64,000 nt of DNA, taken from Zygnema cylindricum. Lineage: Eukaryota; Streptophyta; Zygnematophyceae; Zygnematales; Zygnemataceae. Below the pieces are notes generated by a model. That model saw only the letters and a list, made by a program, of their open reading frames with translations. It did not search any database and had not been told where the DNA came from. The stretch spans positions 124,001 to 188,000 of the forward strand of contig JBBHKE010000743.1 of assembly GCA_037447655.1 (NCBI GenBank), in the 5' to 3' direction. A program made the position numbers and the translations under genes. Positions 40,971 through 52,587 of the stretch are shown here, piece after piece (position 1 is the first letter of the stretch; the number at the start of each line of letters is the position of its first letter).

Positions 40971-42701
40971 TACACCGTGTATCGCTATTAGTGTTAATGT
41001 TTTTTTTTCCACTTAAAACATCTTTTCTCCGTACTAACTTGTCAGGTTATGGATATGACGGCTGCAATTGAAATATAAGATTCTCAGCTTCCAATCGGCG
41101 GTCTCAAATTGAAAATCGGACAAGTGTGTACGGAAAAATGATGTTTTAAGTGGCGAAAAAATTAGGGAATTGATCATGGCAGTGATTGTGTTGGTTGCAC
41201 AGTCACTTACGTCACCTTGTCAAAGATTGTACGTTTGAAGTACACATTGGAGTTTAAATTTGACCGTCAAGTAGTTAAACAGTTTTGACTTTCAAAATAT
41301 TGTAACAACCGGTTCAAATTTTTCTGCGCTTGCGAACGTCGACCGTCATTATAAAATCAACATTTCACACGGCCGGCCAAGGTTTACGGTTAACAAAATT
41401 GCGGCAACTACATGTAAATAAAAGTGTTGCGCACAGTCACTTTCTCACTTTTACGTGAGCTCCATTGTGAGAGCAGATGTTGGCTTTTAACTTAGCAGCA
41501 AAATTGAAAATTTAATCGCGAATTGTTACATTTTCCCATGTAACCGAAATTTTAGTCTTATAACTCTGTTTTTAGTGAAAATTCTTCGTACTACTTTCAT
41601 ATCATTCCTATGTAAAGAAATGAAATCGTTACTTTAGATTGTGACGGATGTAGACCTGGGTGTAATTTGTGACGGTTGTAGACAACTACAAAACTCGCGA
41701 CAATTGATGACGTTTACAAAATAGCGACGGTTGTAGACGTCTAGCTATTTGTGACATTGAAGATGTTTAGAGTTTGTGACATCTTGGCGTCACACTCAAA
41801 TCATGACAGCGTTGACGTCACAATTTCTAAAACTTTCCGCCATGGTTTCACGATTTTGTGTTTTAGTCTTTTCTCACTCTACTTGCCATCAAAATACGCC
41901 CAAAGATAGTAAAAAGAAATCGTATTTAGAGATCTTTCATTTGATACCATTATTGACGATTTTCATTGCAAGAATTGTAAGATAGATGCGGTAGTGGGAC
42001 AAAGAGAGAGAGAGAGGCGCTTTCACGGACTTCGCTTTTGCGAAATGGCGTCCGTTGGTCCAGACCCTCTCCACGGCCCCTATAAGGAAAAAAGCGCACG
42101 GAAAAAAGTCGCGCACAGGATGGAAACGTGCAGTGGTTTTTTTTTTTGTACTCCGCGCACAAAAATTGTCAAAAACACGTGCGACAACACCTGCCTATTC
42201 GCTCACCTCATGGAACTTTATTTAAAATCACCTCACGAGGTGATTTTATATAAAGTTTAAGGATGACTTGGAAGGACGCGAAATTGGGCCGCAACGCGCT
42301 AGACGACAAACTGCATCGCGCTAGACGACAAAGTGCAGTAGATATAAAGTTTCGAGATAACGCAACTTGTATGGTGGTAATTTCAATTTTTTGGTATGGC
42401 TGCGGATTTTCACGTTTTTTTTGTAAGTTATGGAGGAAAACAACAGAAAATAACTGTAACTTTAACACACGGGATAATGCCCTTAGACGCAAATTGAAGA
42501 ACGCCGCGAAATGAAAATTCTAAAAACTAAAGTACTAAAAGTCTTGTAAAATCGCACGAAACGAAATATACTTTGTACACTATAATAAAAAGGACCCGCG
42601 TAAAAGCATCAAACTAAATGAAAAAAAACCGAGTCGTCACGCGCGACCAAATCAAGCCATACTATTGAAGATTCGCTATTAAATTTCAATTTTGCGGCTA
42701 A

Positions 42702-43469
42702 GGGTGCGTCCCCATATACTTGTAACTTAGCGAAAAAACTTTGTTTTTTAGCGCAGATCCGGCGGACCCGGATTTCAGGTGTCCCTATGTGTAACAACGA
42801 CGTAGTTACTTATGGGTGTGACGATTGTATACGCTGACAATGTCCGTGACGGCTGTCAACGTCGATGACGCACGTTATTTTTTGTAACTGCTTGTGACGC
42901 CGCATGAGTTATTGTGACATTGTAGACGTACCGCCTTCCAGCCTGTGCCTTTTCACGGTTGAAGAAGATGCACTTTGCCTTTGCGTCGCCTGTCCTCTCA
43001 ACGTGAAATGGCATCGGAATCTTGAGACCCTTGGCGAAATAAAATCCGTACCAGGCGCAAACGGACAAAACCAAACAAATTGTGTACTTTGCCTCGTCGT
43101 ACTTGAATGCAAACGGACAAAACATAACAAATAGTGTACCTTTCACCGTCGCTTGAATTCGTTTGAAATTTTTGAAAAATTTGTACACGTGCGAATACGT
43201 GTGCCTATTTTTTTTAGAGAAGACTTTGTTTTAAAACACATCGTCCTTGTGTTTTAAAGAAAAGTTTGAAGATGCCGCTTTTTGGTGTGGCCGTGGGTCG
43301 AAGACCTTAAGACGACAACATGTTGTACATCTTAAATTCGATGATGACGCAAAATGTACCCCTCATTTTTCCTATTTTTTTGTACGGTTGAAACTTACGC
43401 GGTACGGCTCTAAGTTTTACAGGAAAACGACAGAGAAAAAGCCTCACTTTGGCACATGGAGACGCACCC
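42702..43469. mobile_element. PIF/Harbinger-like MITE, copy 2, TAA target duplication
   Basis: GGGTGCGTCCCCAT to ATGGAGACGCACCC, 768 bp, flanked by TAA on both sides (42699-42701 and 43470-43472). Homologous to 15911-16671. A 3-bp T/A-only target duplication and G-rich termini suit PIF/Harbinger. Confidence 0.85.
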
Positions 43470-43646
43470 TAAGTTAAAACTTAGCTCTCACAGTGGAGCT
43501 CACGTAAAGTGAGAAAGTGACTGTGCGCAACACTTTTATTTACATGTGGTTGCCGCAGTTTTGTAAACTGTAAACCTTGGCCGGCCATGTGAATTGTTGA
43601 TTTTATTATGACGGTCGACGTCCGCAAGCGCAGAAAAATTTGAACC

Positions 43647-44100
43647 TTAGTTCAAAAGTAGGCGTTTTTTGGTAGGCCTTTTGTAGGCCGCCTTTAGCGT
43701 ATGTTGTGTTACGGGCTTTCCATGTGATCTTCTTAGATCGCTACTTTCATCAGCGACCGTATCGTCCAAATCTGACGATAGTCCTATTGTAAGTTGTGTT
43801 ATGGGATTTTCATGTGATCTTCTTAGATCGTTACTTTCATCAAAGACCGTTAGATCGTCCGAATCTGACGGTTTAAAAAAAAGGTCGCTCAAAACTCACA
43901 GAAAAAAAAAAAATTGTCCGATTTTTTTTTCAAATTTAGACATGACGTTTAATTCTCTATCGATCCATGTGCAACTCAACCCTGTTACTATTTTATTTCA
44001 TTTTGCGGCCAATACAATATGGGTCTTAAGGCCATATTGTATGTTTTGCATACAATAGGCATATTGTATGGGCGTACGGTCACCTAGTTTTGAACTATGA
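43647..44100. mobile_element. hAT-like MITE with 8-bp TSD
   Basis: 454 bp. Termini TTAGTTCAAAAGTAGG and CCTAGTTTTGAACTATGA, flanked by TTTGAACC on both sides (43639-43646 and 44101-44108). The opposite arm of the foldback has the uninterrupted site (near 41320-41340), so this is a real insertion. A second copy lies at 56821-57267. Confidence 0.85.
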
Positions 44101-44182
44101 TTTGAACCGGTTGTTACAATATTTTGAAAGTCAAAACTGTTCAATTGATTGACCGTCAAATTTAAACTCAACGGTATACATG

Positions 44183-44396
44183 TAAATAGTTATTAGCGTA
44201 TTGAACGCTAATTTGGGTACCTTTATTTTTCAAATAGAATTATCCATACTATTTAAAAAAATACCCTAATTTCTAATTAGTGTAAACGATTTCTTTGAAA
44301 ATTTCCAATTTCCCAAATTCCCAATTAGCGTTAATAAAAATAATTATTCCTATACGCTTAAAAAACTTATACTCTAATAACGATTCAAGATGCACT
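44183..44396. mobile_element. degenerate TA-type MITE copy
   Basis: Bounded by GTTATTAGCGTATTGAACGC and CTCTAATAACGATTCAAGATGC, with the family's interior AT-rich sequence. The outermost CACCGCGAATC is lost on the left. It lies in the right arm of the foldback. Confidence 0.5.
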
Positions 44397-44526
44397 TTAC
44401 TAGTACCAATGTGTACTTAAAACGTACAATCTTTGACAAGGTGACGTAAGTGACCGTGCGCAACCAAAATAATCACTGCCATGATCAATTCCCAAAAATT
44501 ATTAACCCTAATAGCGATACACGGTG

Positions 44527-46261
44527 TAGTTTTGTCCGTACTTCAAACTGCACGCAGGAAATACGTTTTCTAATTCCATTTTGGCTTGAAACTGGTTCAA
44601 CGTTTATTGTTGCGTAACTTCCATAGAACTGTTTTTTCTAACGGTGATTGTACATTTGGTATCCAATACCTAGTGTTGTATATCGGTAAAAAAATTATCG
44701 CGATAACACCGATACCGATAGTTATCGGTTATCGAACGGTCAGAGGTCCCGATATATCGGTCCGAGACCAACAAATTCCATATCGGCAATAACTTAAAAA
44801 AATATAGTATGCATACAATAGTACTTTATAATATACTGTATTATATTATTGATTTTATATAGCGTGGTATGCCATGTGTAAGAATTTTTCCGTACGCTGT
44901 TTAATTGAAATTTACTACGGATAGCGCGGCACATAAACGTTGACAAATTTAAAATAATTGTTAATAGTTCTAAAATTATAGTACCGAAACGAAAAAATAA
45001 ATTACATTGTAAATTTATAAAATCAAACTTTTTCGAAAACCAGACGAACAGGCGAACAAATCAGACGAACAAATTTGTAAGACTGCCGCCATTAACTACC
45101 ATTTATAAAAAAATAACAGTCAAAAAGACATCTGGAAGGCGTACCCAAGTAAAACCCTCTTAAATTAGAAATAGCAAAAAAAACATCGCGATTTTTTACC
45201 GAAATCGGGGGGAAGGGGGTCCGCGGCGCGTCCGGGGAATAACACGTACAATTGAGTGTACTGACCGTACATTTATCTGTACGGTCCGTACAGATATCGC
45301 CAATAGTTATCGATATCGGTGTTATCGCCGATATTAACCGATAAATATCGGGCATTTATCGGCGATAAGACCGATAGCGATATATCGTACCAATGTATCG
45401 ACTATCGGCTACCCGACAAAAGGCTCATATTGGTTATCGGGAAATCCTTACCGATACACAACACTACCAATACGTGTATACTTGGATTACAAAAAAAAAG
45501 AAAAAACAATATGAAGTACATAAGTTACGTAACATAACATTTTCATGGAAAAATACAAATAGAAAGAAGGAACGCCAAGAAAGCCAGAGTAAATTCTACA
45601 AAAAAGCAACTGACTATCACCGAAAAAAAAATAAAAAAAATAGAAAAAATAGAATCTGTCAAGTCACCCTTGGAGTTAACAGTTGGAAAAGGTTGCAAAA
45701 AAACAAACAATTTAATTTAACGAGCTTATGCAATTATTCGAAGTATCTTACACAACGACCTGAACGACAACCAAAAAGACTTAGCCAAAACATGCATAAA
45801 AGATTATCCCTTTCATAATTCTCTTTAATAATTGCAAAATCTCATTTACATGTTTGATTTTTGTTGCAACTTTTTCCAACTGTTACCTTCAGGAGCGACT
45901 TGCCAGATTTTTGTTTTTTTTTGTGGTTGTCAGTTGCATTTATCTGGAATTTGCTCTGCCTTTGTGGCCGTTCTTTCTTTCAGTTTGTATTGTTCCATGA
46001 AAATGTTTTTTCTTAAGTGTGTGTCTAAGTTATGTACTTCATTTTTGTTTTTTATTTTGTTTTTTTTTCTGATGCTGTCTAGCCTATTTAATCCAAAAAT
46101 ACACGGATTGGATACAAAATTTACAATCAATGTTAGAAAAAAACAGTTCTATGCAGGTTACATAACAATGAATGCTGAAGCAGTTTAACAGTTTAAATCC
46201 AAAATAGAATCAAAATTTTTGTTTTTCTTGTGTGCAGTTTGAAGTACAGACGAAACTAGAC
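44527..46261. mobile_element. second foldback element, interrupted by a hAT element
   Basis: Ends TAGTTTTGTCCGTACTTCAA and, inverted, TTGAAGTACAGACGAAACTA. Arms pair along their length: AACAGTTCTATG and TCTAACGGTGATTGTACA in the left arm, with their complements near 46120-46150, then ATGAAGTACATAAGTTACG (about 45511) with about 46025-46045 and AGCAACTGACTATCACC (about 45604) with about 45925. Axis near 45780. Length is about 940 bp without the nested 796-bp hAT element. Confidence 0.75.
44671..45466. mobile_element. hAT-like non-autonomous element with TATCGG/CCGATA repeats
   Basis: Termini TAGTGTTGTATATCGGTAA and TTACCGATACACAACACTA. Flanks CCAATACC and CCAATACG (7 of 8 match), an 8-bp hAT-type duplication. 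The interior near both ends carries many TATCGGT/ACCGATA copies in both orientations, likely transposase-binding subterminal repeats. No coding frame. Confidence 0.85.
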
Positions 46262-46336
46262 TTAAATTACGTATACTAGAAAGAAAGAAAGAAAAAAAAA
46301 TTCACAATGCAATTTCAGCAGCTCATGTCAAAAGCG

Positions 46337-46362
46337 GATAAGATAAGATAAGATAAGATAAG
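46337..46362 (+). repeat. (GATAA)n microsatellite
   Basis: Five GATAA units in the right arm. Not present in the left arm. Confidence 0.9.
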
Positions 46363-46745
46363 ATGTAAAAGGGGGCAAAGGAATAAAGCACCCTCGATAG
46401 CAGATTTTTATAGATACCTATCAATCACACAGTTATATGTGTGTTCGCTTCTTTCACCTTGCTTTTCTTTTTTGCCTGCTTCCCTTTGCTTGTAGTTTTA
46501 CAGTCAAGACATTGCCACCCCTTTGTTCCCAGGGACTCAGATGCTTTACTATCACACTTTTTTCATTCAGTCTTTTTACTTTACCAATGAAGGAAAAGCT
46601 GCTTGACATCCCAATGTTATATGATCCGATTGGGACAATAGGTTGTAGGTGTAAGTGTTTCCGATGGGCCAATGGCATTTGTTTGCTGACTCGATATGAT
46701 TCCGATGCTGTATATCGATGATACATCAACTCTGATGGCATGGTA

Positions 46746-46944
46746 CACCGCCCATCGTTATTAGTGTTAATAACACTAATTTTGTAGCGACTTTTTTTGG
46801 CCAAAAATCACAAAATAGTGTTAACAACATTATTTAAGGAAGTGGACCAAAATCAGCCACGTCACCTTGCACTAAATTAGTATTATTAATTCTAATTCCG
46901 CATTTACATTAATTTGTCTTTAACACTAATAATGATGGGCGGTG
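46746..46944. mobile_element. TA-target MITE, 199 bp, with empty site in the opposite arm
   Basis: Left end CACCGCCCATCGTTATTAGT, right end ACTAATAATGATGGGCGGTG, TA at both flanks. The left arm of the inverted repeat has the same flanking sequence with a single TA (reverse complement of CAGATGAGCTACCATGTC near 39568-39585), so the element and its duplication are confirmed. Confidence 0.95.
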
Positions 46945-48402
46945 TAGCTAATATGGTAGGAAGTGAAAACACTGAAATTGACTCCACACAAAAAGTTACA
47001 TGACCTGCAAATACTCTTGGTGGTAACTTTAACGAGATGTGCAAAGAATTATGGCTTTCCCATTTTTTCATCACCAGGTATAATCATAACAACACCAGAA
47101 AAGTACATACTGTACTTTTCAGTCTCTTTGCAAGTTTTTGTGATCGTTTTCACCGACATTACTTGGATCCCTCTTATACCTTATGATCACAAATTGAGCC
47201 TCTACATGATTCATTTTTTTCATAATAAAAGCATAATAAATTGATTTTTTCTCATTAAAGATAATGCCGTTTAGGATAGAAATAAAACAAGAGACAAGTA
47301 CGATATTTCACCTGCCTGGAAAAATATGCAGGCATACATTTTGTTTTTCTTGTTCTTTGCAATATTTAAACCAGAAGAGTTGCCTTTCAAGGATGTTTGC
47401 TACATTCAAATAACCATTGAAGAATATAGGTAAACAACACAATCATAGCTTGATGTGTACATAGAGTGGTTTTCCTCTACAAATTTGGGAGATTTTACTT
47501 TGAACAAGTAGAATCATGGAGAGTTCAGAAACTGGCACCGACAGTTACAAATATGCGGAAGGATACAATCACTAGAATTGTATTACAAGGATTGAAACAT
47601 TAACATTGACAGGACAGTTTAACTACAGTAATTTGAGATGTGCTGTTACAATGTCAATGCACTAGATTAAATTATCTTCACGAACACTAGTTATTAAAGG
47701 TGCCAAGGGGATCAGTGTGCTCTGTTAGTTTCCCCTTGACGTGTGGCGTATTTATTCCCTTCGATATTTTTCTTCTGTTTCAATTGGATTTCCTTCCTCC
47801 TCGTTCAGTTTTATAGTTTCTTCCTTGCTGTTCATTTCATTCGTTTCTATATACTCAGATAGTATACCATCACGCTTTCTTAACATAGCTCATTCCAAAG
47901 AAATGAATGGAAGCGAATTAACGGCCTCGTCCAAGAAATTTAAGATCTATATGTTTGACTGAAACATGATGTGAAGTTCATGTGGAATTCGCTCTATTCC
48001 CAAAATTTCAATGTAGCACAGAAAGTCGGATATACAAGTTATCTTCATCTGAGGAAGCTAACTTCGATATACTTTCGAATGAACAAATAAAGCTCAATAA
48101 CTTGGTAAACAATTAACTTCTTCACATGTTTCCATGAAACATCGGTGTGTAATTTGCTTTTTCTTTTTCCTTACTTTCCTAATGCACCCTAGAAAGCAGA
48201 AATTATATTGATTCACAAAAATGATACCTTAGATTCCTTTACAATTTTATTCCCTGCTTTATCTGCAGCTCACTTCATTTTGTCATTATTTCCAGTATTT
48301 CATACATATATGGCAGCATAACACACTAATAATAAAACTGTTTTGTAATCGGGAGTCAACACAAAACCACAATACGAAAACACAAACAAATGTGAGGTGC
48401 GT

Positions 48403-49621
48403 TGTAATTCTGTGACCTCCATTGGTATATAGAATGTCCAACTTATATGAAGCCTCTAGGATAGTATATGCACTTTTGACTTTGACAATGAATAAGTCCC
48501 ACCCTGGGACGCAAAAAACTCTGACTGACTAACCTCTGTGTAGCCTGGACTCCACTGAGTCCGCTGCAAAAAGAATCACTGAATTTTCTCACCTGAGCAT
48601 CAAGTTATGGCTGTTCAAAGACATCATATTTCTACTGATGGCCTCTGAAAGAGAGAGAGGACTTTCCAATATTTTTCTAAGTCCTGAAAAACTCCTACTA
48701 GCTATTCTAAACCAATCAAAATAGAGTACCCTAACTATCGTACATATAAAGTACAGAAGCCGCCGTACTTTATGTACGGATATATTCGGCACCACTCCCG
48801 GTCTGCCACGTGGCAAATAGGTCAACGTCATTCTGTCCCTTTTCTCTTCCGGCATCCAATAGGATGATGCCACGTGTCATTTCCTCCCATTTTGCCGAAC
48901 TGCTCCCATATAGTAGTTCCGGCATACCGGCACTCATGCGTGCAGTTCGTTCGTTTTACGGCGATCGATTTCAGCCATTGGATCTGACGGCGCGCCGAAT
49001 AAATGTTGACCGTTGAATTTCACCGGTCAAAACTCCGTGTTGACCGTTGAATTTTGACGGTCAACATTCCGTGTTTACAGCTTGAAATTCGTTCTCACTT
49101 TGCGATCCGTCGATCGCGACATTTAATTTCGTCCGTCGAAATTAAATGTTTGTTTCATTAATTTCGTGCGGTACTGCATTTCGTGCGGTTCCATACGTTC
49201 CATGTTGCGTTTCGTTTCGTAGGATGTTTAATGGAATGTGCCGTAAATATGACTTTAAATAAATATCAGTTACAATATGCGTCACGATTTATGAAGTCTA
49301 GACGTTAAGGGCGGGCGCCAAGATAGTACTGTTGTTGTCCGGAGGGTACGGGGTCAATTCCTTACTGTTTCACCGTTACTTTTGCAGGAGCCAAGGTTAC
49401 GAGATCAATTCTTGACTGTGGCAGCGTTACTTTTGCAGGAGGTTAATCTTTTGCCAATCTCCTCATCTGCCTAAGGCAGACATGGCTGCCTGCCAAATCT
49501 CAGTGACTACGACAAGTATGAGAAAGGCAGACATGGCTGCCAGCCAATTCTCAGTGACTACGACAAGTATGAGAAATGAAGGACCCAAAAAAGATAGAAT
49601 ATAAAATATCACTTTTCAACA
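48403..49621 (-). repeat. 3' LTR of CopB (possibly derived from CopC)
   Basis: 1,219 bp, 100 bp longer than the 5' LTR, with an extra GCAGCGTTACTTTTGCAGG-containing repeat near 49370-49440. It carries the embedded gag start on the minus strand (48422-48420). B-box-like GGGTCAATTCC on the plus strand at 49351-49361. Confidence 0.88.
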
Positions 49622-49638
49622 CTCCCCTTATTTTCTAG
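49622..49638 (-). promoter_or_regulatory. polypurine tract of CopB
   Basis: On the minus strand reads CTAGAAAATAAGGGGAG, identical to the CopA tract, directly before the 3' LTR. Confidence 0.88.
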
Positions 49639-49639
49639 T

Positions 49640-51255
49640 CTATCTTTTTTTCAATCCACACTTCTCCCAACAAAATTTTAATGTGGGAGAAGAAACTGGC
49701 TTAGTCATCATATCTGCTACCATCTCTCCATCCGGTCTATATTCCAAACTAATTATTTTATTCTCAACCTTCTCTCTAACAAAGCTCAAACGAATATCCA
49801 TATGCTTTGTTTTAAAGTGATGCTTTAGGTTTGCTGCAATTGCAATCGCAGCTTGATTGTCACAAAATACTTTTTGCACTCCGCTCTCCATATATTCTAA
49901 TTTTTGAAGCAAAGATTTTACACACATCAATTCTTTCACAGCCGAACAAGAGGCCATATACTCAGCCTCCATGGTGGACTGAGCAATCACTTTTTGTTTC
50001 TTACTGCTCCAACAGCAAGCCCCATTCCCAACACACAACACATATCCAAAAGTACACCTCCTCATCGGAGCATCCCCATAACTAGCATCACTCCAAGTAG
50101 TAATGTTAGTATTATCCCCTCTCAAATGCAACCAGAGATCTCTCGTTTGTGTCAAGTATTGCATGACCCTTTTGGTCGCTTCCCAATCTTTCTTCCTAGG
50201 ATCATTCAGACTCCTAGTTAATACTCCTATAGCTGCAGCTATATGAGGACGAGTACAGTTCATAACGTAGATCAAAATACCTACAACTTGTCTGTACGGA
50301 ATAGTTTGTATGAACTTGCCTTCCTCAGGTCCTAACTCATTATCCAAGATCAAGACTCCGTCTTCTGAGCTCCCCTCATTTCCCTTCTTTAAGTCCATTG
50401 GAGTCGTACAACAATTTGCTTTCTCCATTTGAAAATTTTCAAGCATATTCCCTATTGCTTCCTTTTGAGTTAGTCTAATTGTTTTCTTTTCTCTATCCCT
50501 CTCCATTTGAATTCCCAAAATGCACTTTGCCTCTCCCAAATCTTTCATTTCAAATCTACCTTTTAGATCCTTTTTCAATCTATTAATTTTCTCCATTGAT
50601 TTACTCAAAACAAGCAAATCATCAACGTATATGGCAATGAAAATTATACCTTCCTCGTCCTCAAACAAGTAGATAGAATGATCCGAACTGATTCGAATAT
50701 ATCCCAAACTCGTCAAAAACTCGTCCAGCTTTTTGTTCCATTGGCGTGGAGCTTGCTTTAGTCCATAAAGGGACTTTATCAATCTGCACACCTTGCTTTC
50801 TCTCCTTTCTCCACAAATCCTTCCGGTTGTCGCATGAAGATCTCTTCTTCCAATTCTCCGTGTAAGAAAGCGGTTTTTATGTCCATCTGATGCACTTCCA
50901 TGTCTTCCGCTGCCGCGAGACTGAGTAAAATCCGGACGGAGGGAAATCTAACAACCGGAGCAAAAGTCTCCTCATAATCGATCCCCTCCTTCTGTGTGAA
51001 CCCCTTTGCCACTAATCTGGCCTTGTATCGCTCGATAGTGTTATCTGGATTGAGCTTTAACTTAAATACCCACTTGCATCCTATCGGCTTTCTATCTGGA
51101 GGACAATCCACCAACTCCCATGTGTTTGCTTCCATAATGGAAGCCATCTCATCATTAATAGCTGTCACCCATCTATCACCTTCCGGACTATTAACTGCTT
51201 CTGAGTAAGTCTGGGGTTCGCTCAAATGTGACAGCTTAGTTACCTTGTTGTTCAC
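49640..51255 (-). pseudogene. reverse transcriptase and RNase H of CopB
   Basis: Copies element RNA into DNA within the particle. The N-terminal RT part (51255-50779) has WKWVFKLK-type sequence read as GCKWVFKLKLNPDNTIERYK, RLVAKGFTQKEGIDYEETFAP and the catalytic Asp in MDIKTAFLHGEL. After a one-base frameshift near 50790 the frame runs to 49640 with SLYGLKQAPRQW and the catalytic YVDD (IAIYVDDLLVLS), then RNase H with WSDASYG, MEAEYMA and DNQAAIAIA and a C-terminus ending CGLKKR. The 383-codon second half is intact, the longest open frame in the window. Confidence 0.93.
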
Positions 51256-51617
51256 TTGTCTCTCTCAAAGTCTCTTATTGCTTCTCCTTCCTCCTTCAAA
51301 CTCCGACGCTGAGTAGAAGGTAATCTTGGGTTTCTCCGAATAACTTCACCTTCTCCCCTGTCCGTGGAGTCCATCTCCGGACGTTCATCGTCCATTCCTG
51401 GTCTGTCCTTGTTATCTTCCTCGGTTTGAACCGGATGTTGTGGCTCCAAAGGAGAGTCACTCTCGGTCAATTTTTCCTCTTCTTTTGCAAGGTCAGGCTG
51501 AACCGGAGTTCGATTAGAAGAATCTGAATCTAACTCATTTTCGGATTCAATTCTAATCCTCACCGATTTGGTGCACTTAAAAAGATCTATGGACTTTCCC
51601 TCATCCATAACTACCAA
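51252..51617 (-). pseudogene. integrase C-terminal/linker region of CopB
   Basis: Starts at KHLVVMDEGKSIDLFKCTK, the end of the integrase-linked domain shared with CopC, followed by a Ser/Glu/Pro-rich linker before RT. 51618-51904 holds the adjoining integrase C-terminal part (KPRYFLGYDE-type) broken by stops. Confidence 0.8.
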
Positions 51618-51904
51618 GTGTTTTACTAGAATTATGTCTTCTCTTCCAAGATCATAAACTCTATATCCCTTTATATTTTCATCATACCCAAGAAAGTATC
51701 TCGGCTTTCCTCTAGTATCTAACTTCTAATAAGATTTTTCTGTGTTTAAACTAAACACTTGACTTCCAAACACCTTTAAGTGTTAAATATTAGGTTTTCT
51801 TCCGGTCCATCTTTCATAAGGTGTTTGGCATTTTATAGCCGAGGTAAGGACTCTATTTTTGAGATAGTTAGCACAATTCATAGCTTCTGCCCAAAAATTT
51901 TAAC

Positions 51905-52560
51905 TTATCTTTTATCCGTCAACATACTACCGGCACTATCAATTAGAGTCTGATTTAGTCTCTCGGCTACACCATTTTGTTCTTGATTCTTTGAGACAGT
52001 CTTTTGGTGTTGAACCCCTTCCTCTTTCAAATAATCCTCAAACTCATTAGAAGTAAATTCCCCCCCATTATCACTCCTCACTCTTTTTATAGGTGTCTCA
52101 TGGAGCTTTTCACTCCATGCTTTATACTCTTTAAAATAAGCCAAGCCTTAGATTTGTTTTTCAAGAAATATACTCTAGAGTATCTAGACCAATCATCCGT
52201 GATAGTAAGCATAAATCTTTTCCCTCCAACTGATGGCACTTTGGCCGGTCCCCATATGTCAGTATGAACCAAATCTAAAACCTTTTCACCCTTATATGTT
52301 GCGACCTTTGGAAAAGGCAATCTGTTGGCTTTTCCTTGTGCACACCCACTACAATCATCCAAAGTCTCATTATCCTCAAAATGTATTCCCTCAACTACAC
52401 CCATTTTCTTCATTTCTTTCAATCTATCTAGATGCACATGTCCCAATCTTTTATGCCAAAAAATCAAATCACTTACACCAGCATAGTAAACTTTCGTCTT
52501 TCCATTACTCAAATTTAGCCTAAACAACCCTTGGCTACCCTTTTCAGCTGTGAAGTACAC
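51905..52560 (-). pseudogene. integrase of CopB, frameshifted
   Basis: GAG-pre-integrase zinc-binding segment (WHKRLGHVHLDRL ... CSGCAQGK), then the catalytic core with first Asp in LVHTDIWGP, second Asp in RSDNGGEFTSNEFE and Glu in NGVAERLNQTL. A frame change near 52145 separates first and second Asp. A stop (SMLTDKR end, 51905) precedes the FWAEAMNCAN block. It inserts cDNA into the genome in intact relatives. Confidence 0.9.
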
Positions 52561-52587
52561 TTCATTCTCATAGCTAGCAAGAAAGAC

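Larger units (their letters stand above)
40973..44526. mobile_element. 3.55-kb foldback element with TA target
   Basis: TA-flanked. Left end CACCGTGTATCGCTATTAGT, right end CTAATAGCGATACACGGTG. The inverted identity runs deep: GATCATGGCAGTGATT, GACGTCACCTTGTC-type, CAACCGGTTCAAATTTTTCT and GTGAGCTCCA segments of about 41165-41500 reappear inverted at about 43480-44500. The centre holds a perfect-arm palindrome AAATCACCTCACGAGGTGAT (42225-42246), a PIF-like MITE (42702-43469), and in the right arm a hAT MITE (43647-44100). No transposase is encoded, so mobility would be supplied in trans. Confidence 0.8.
46262..48402. repeat. right arm of the large inverted repeat
   Basis: Reverse complement of 38165-40970 minus that arm's 0.9-kb insertion. 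It carries its own 199-bp MITE at 46746-46944. Its outer end is cut by the CopB LTR at 48403; the last matching bases (ACCTCACATTTG side) pair with about 38165-38190. Confidence 0.85.
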
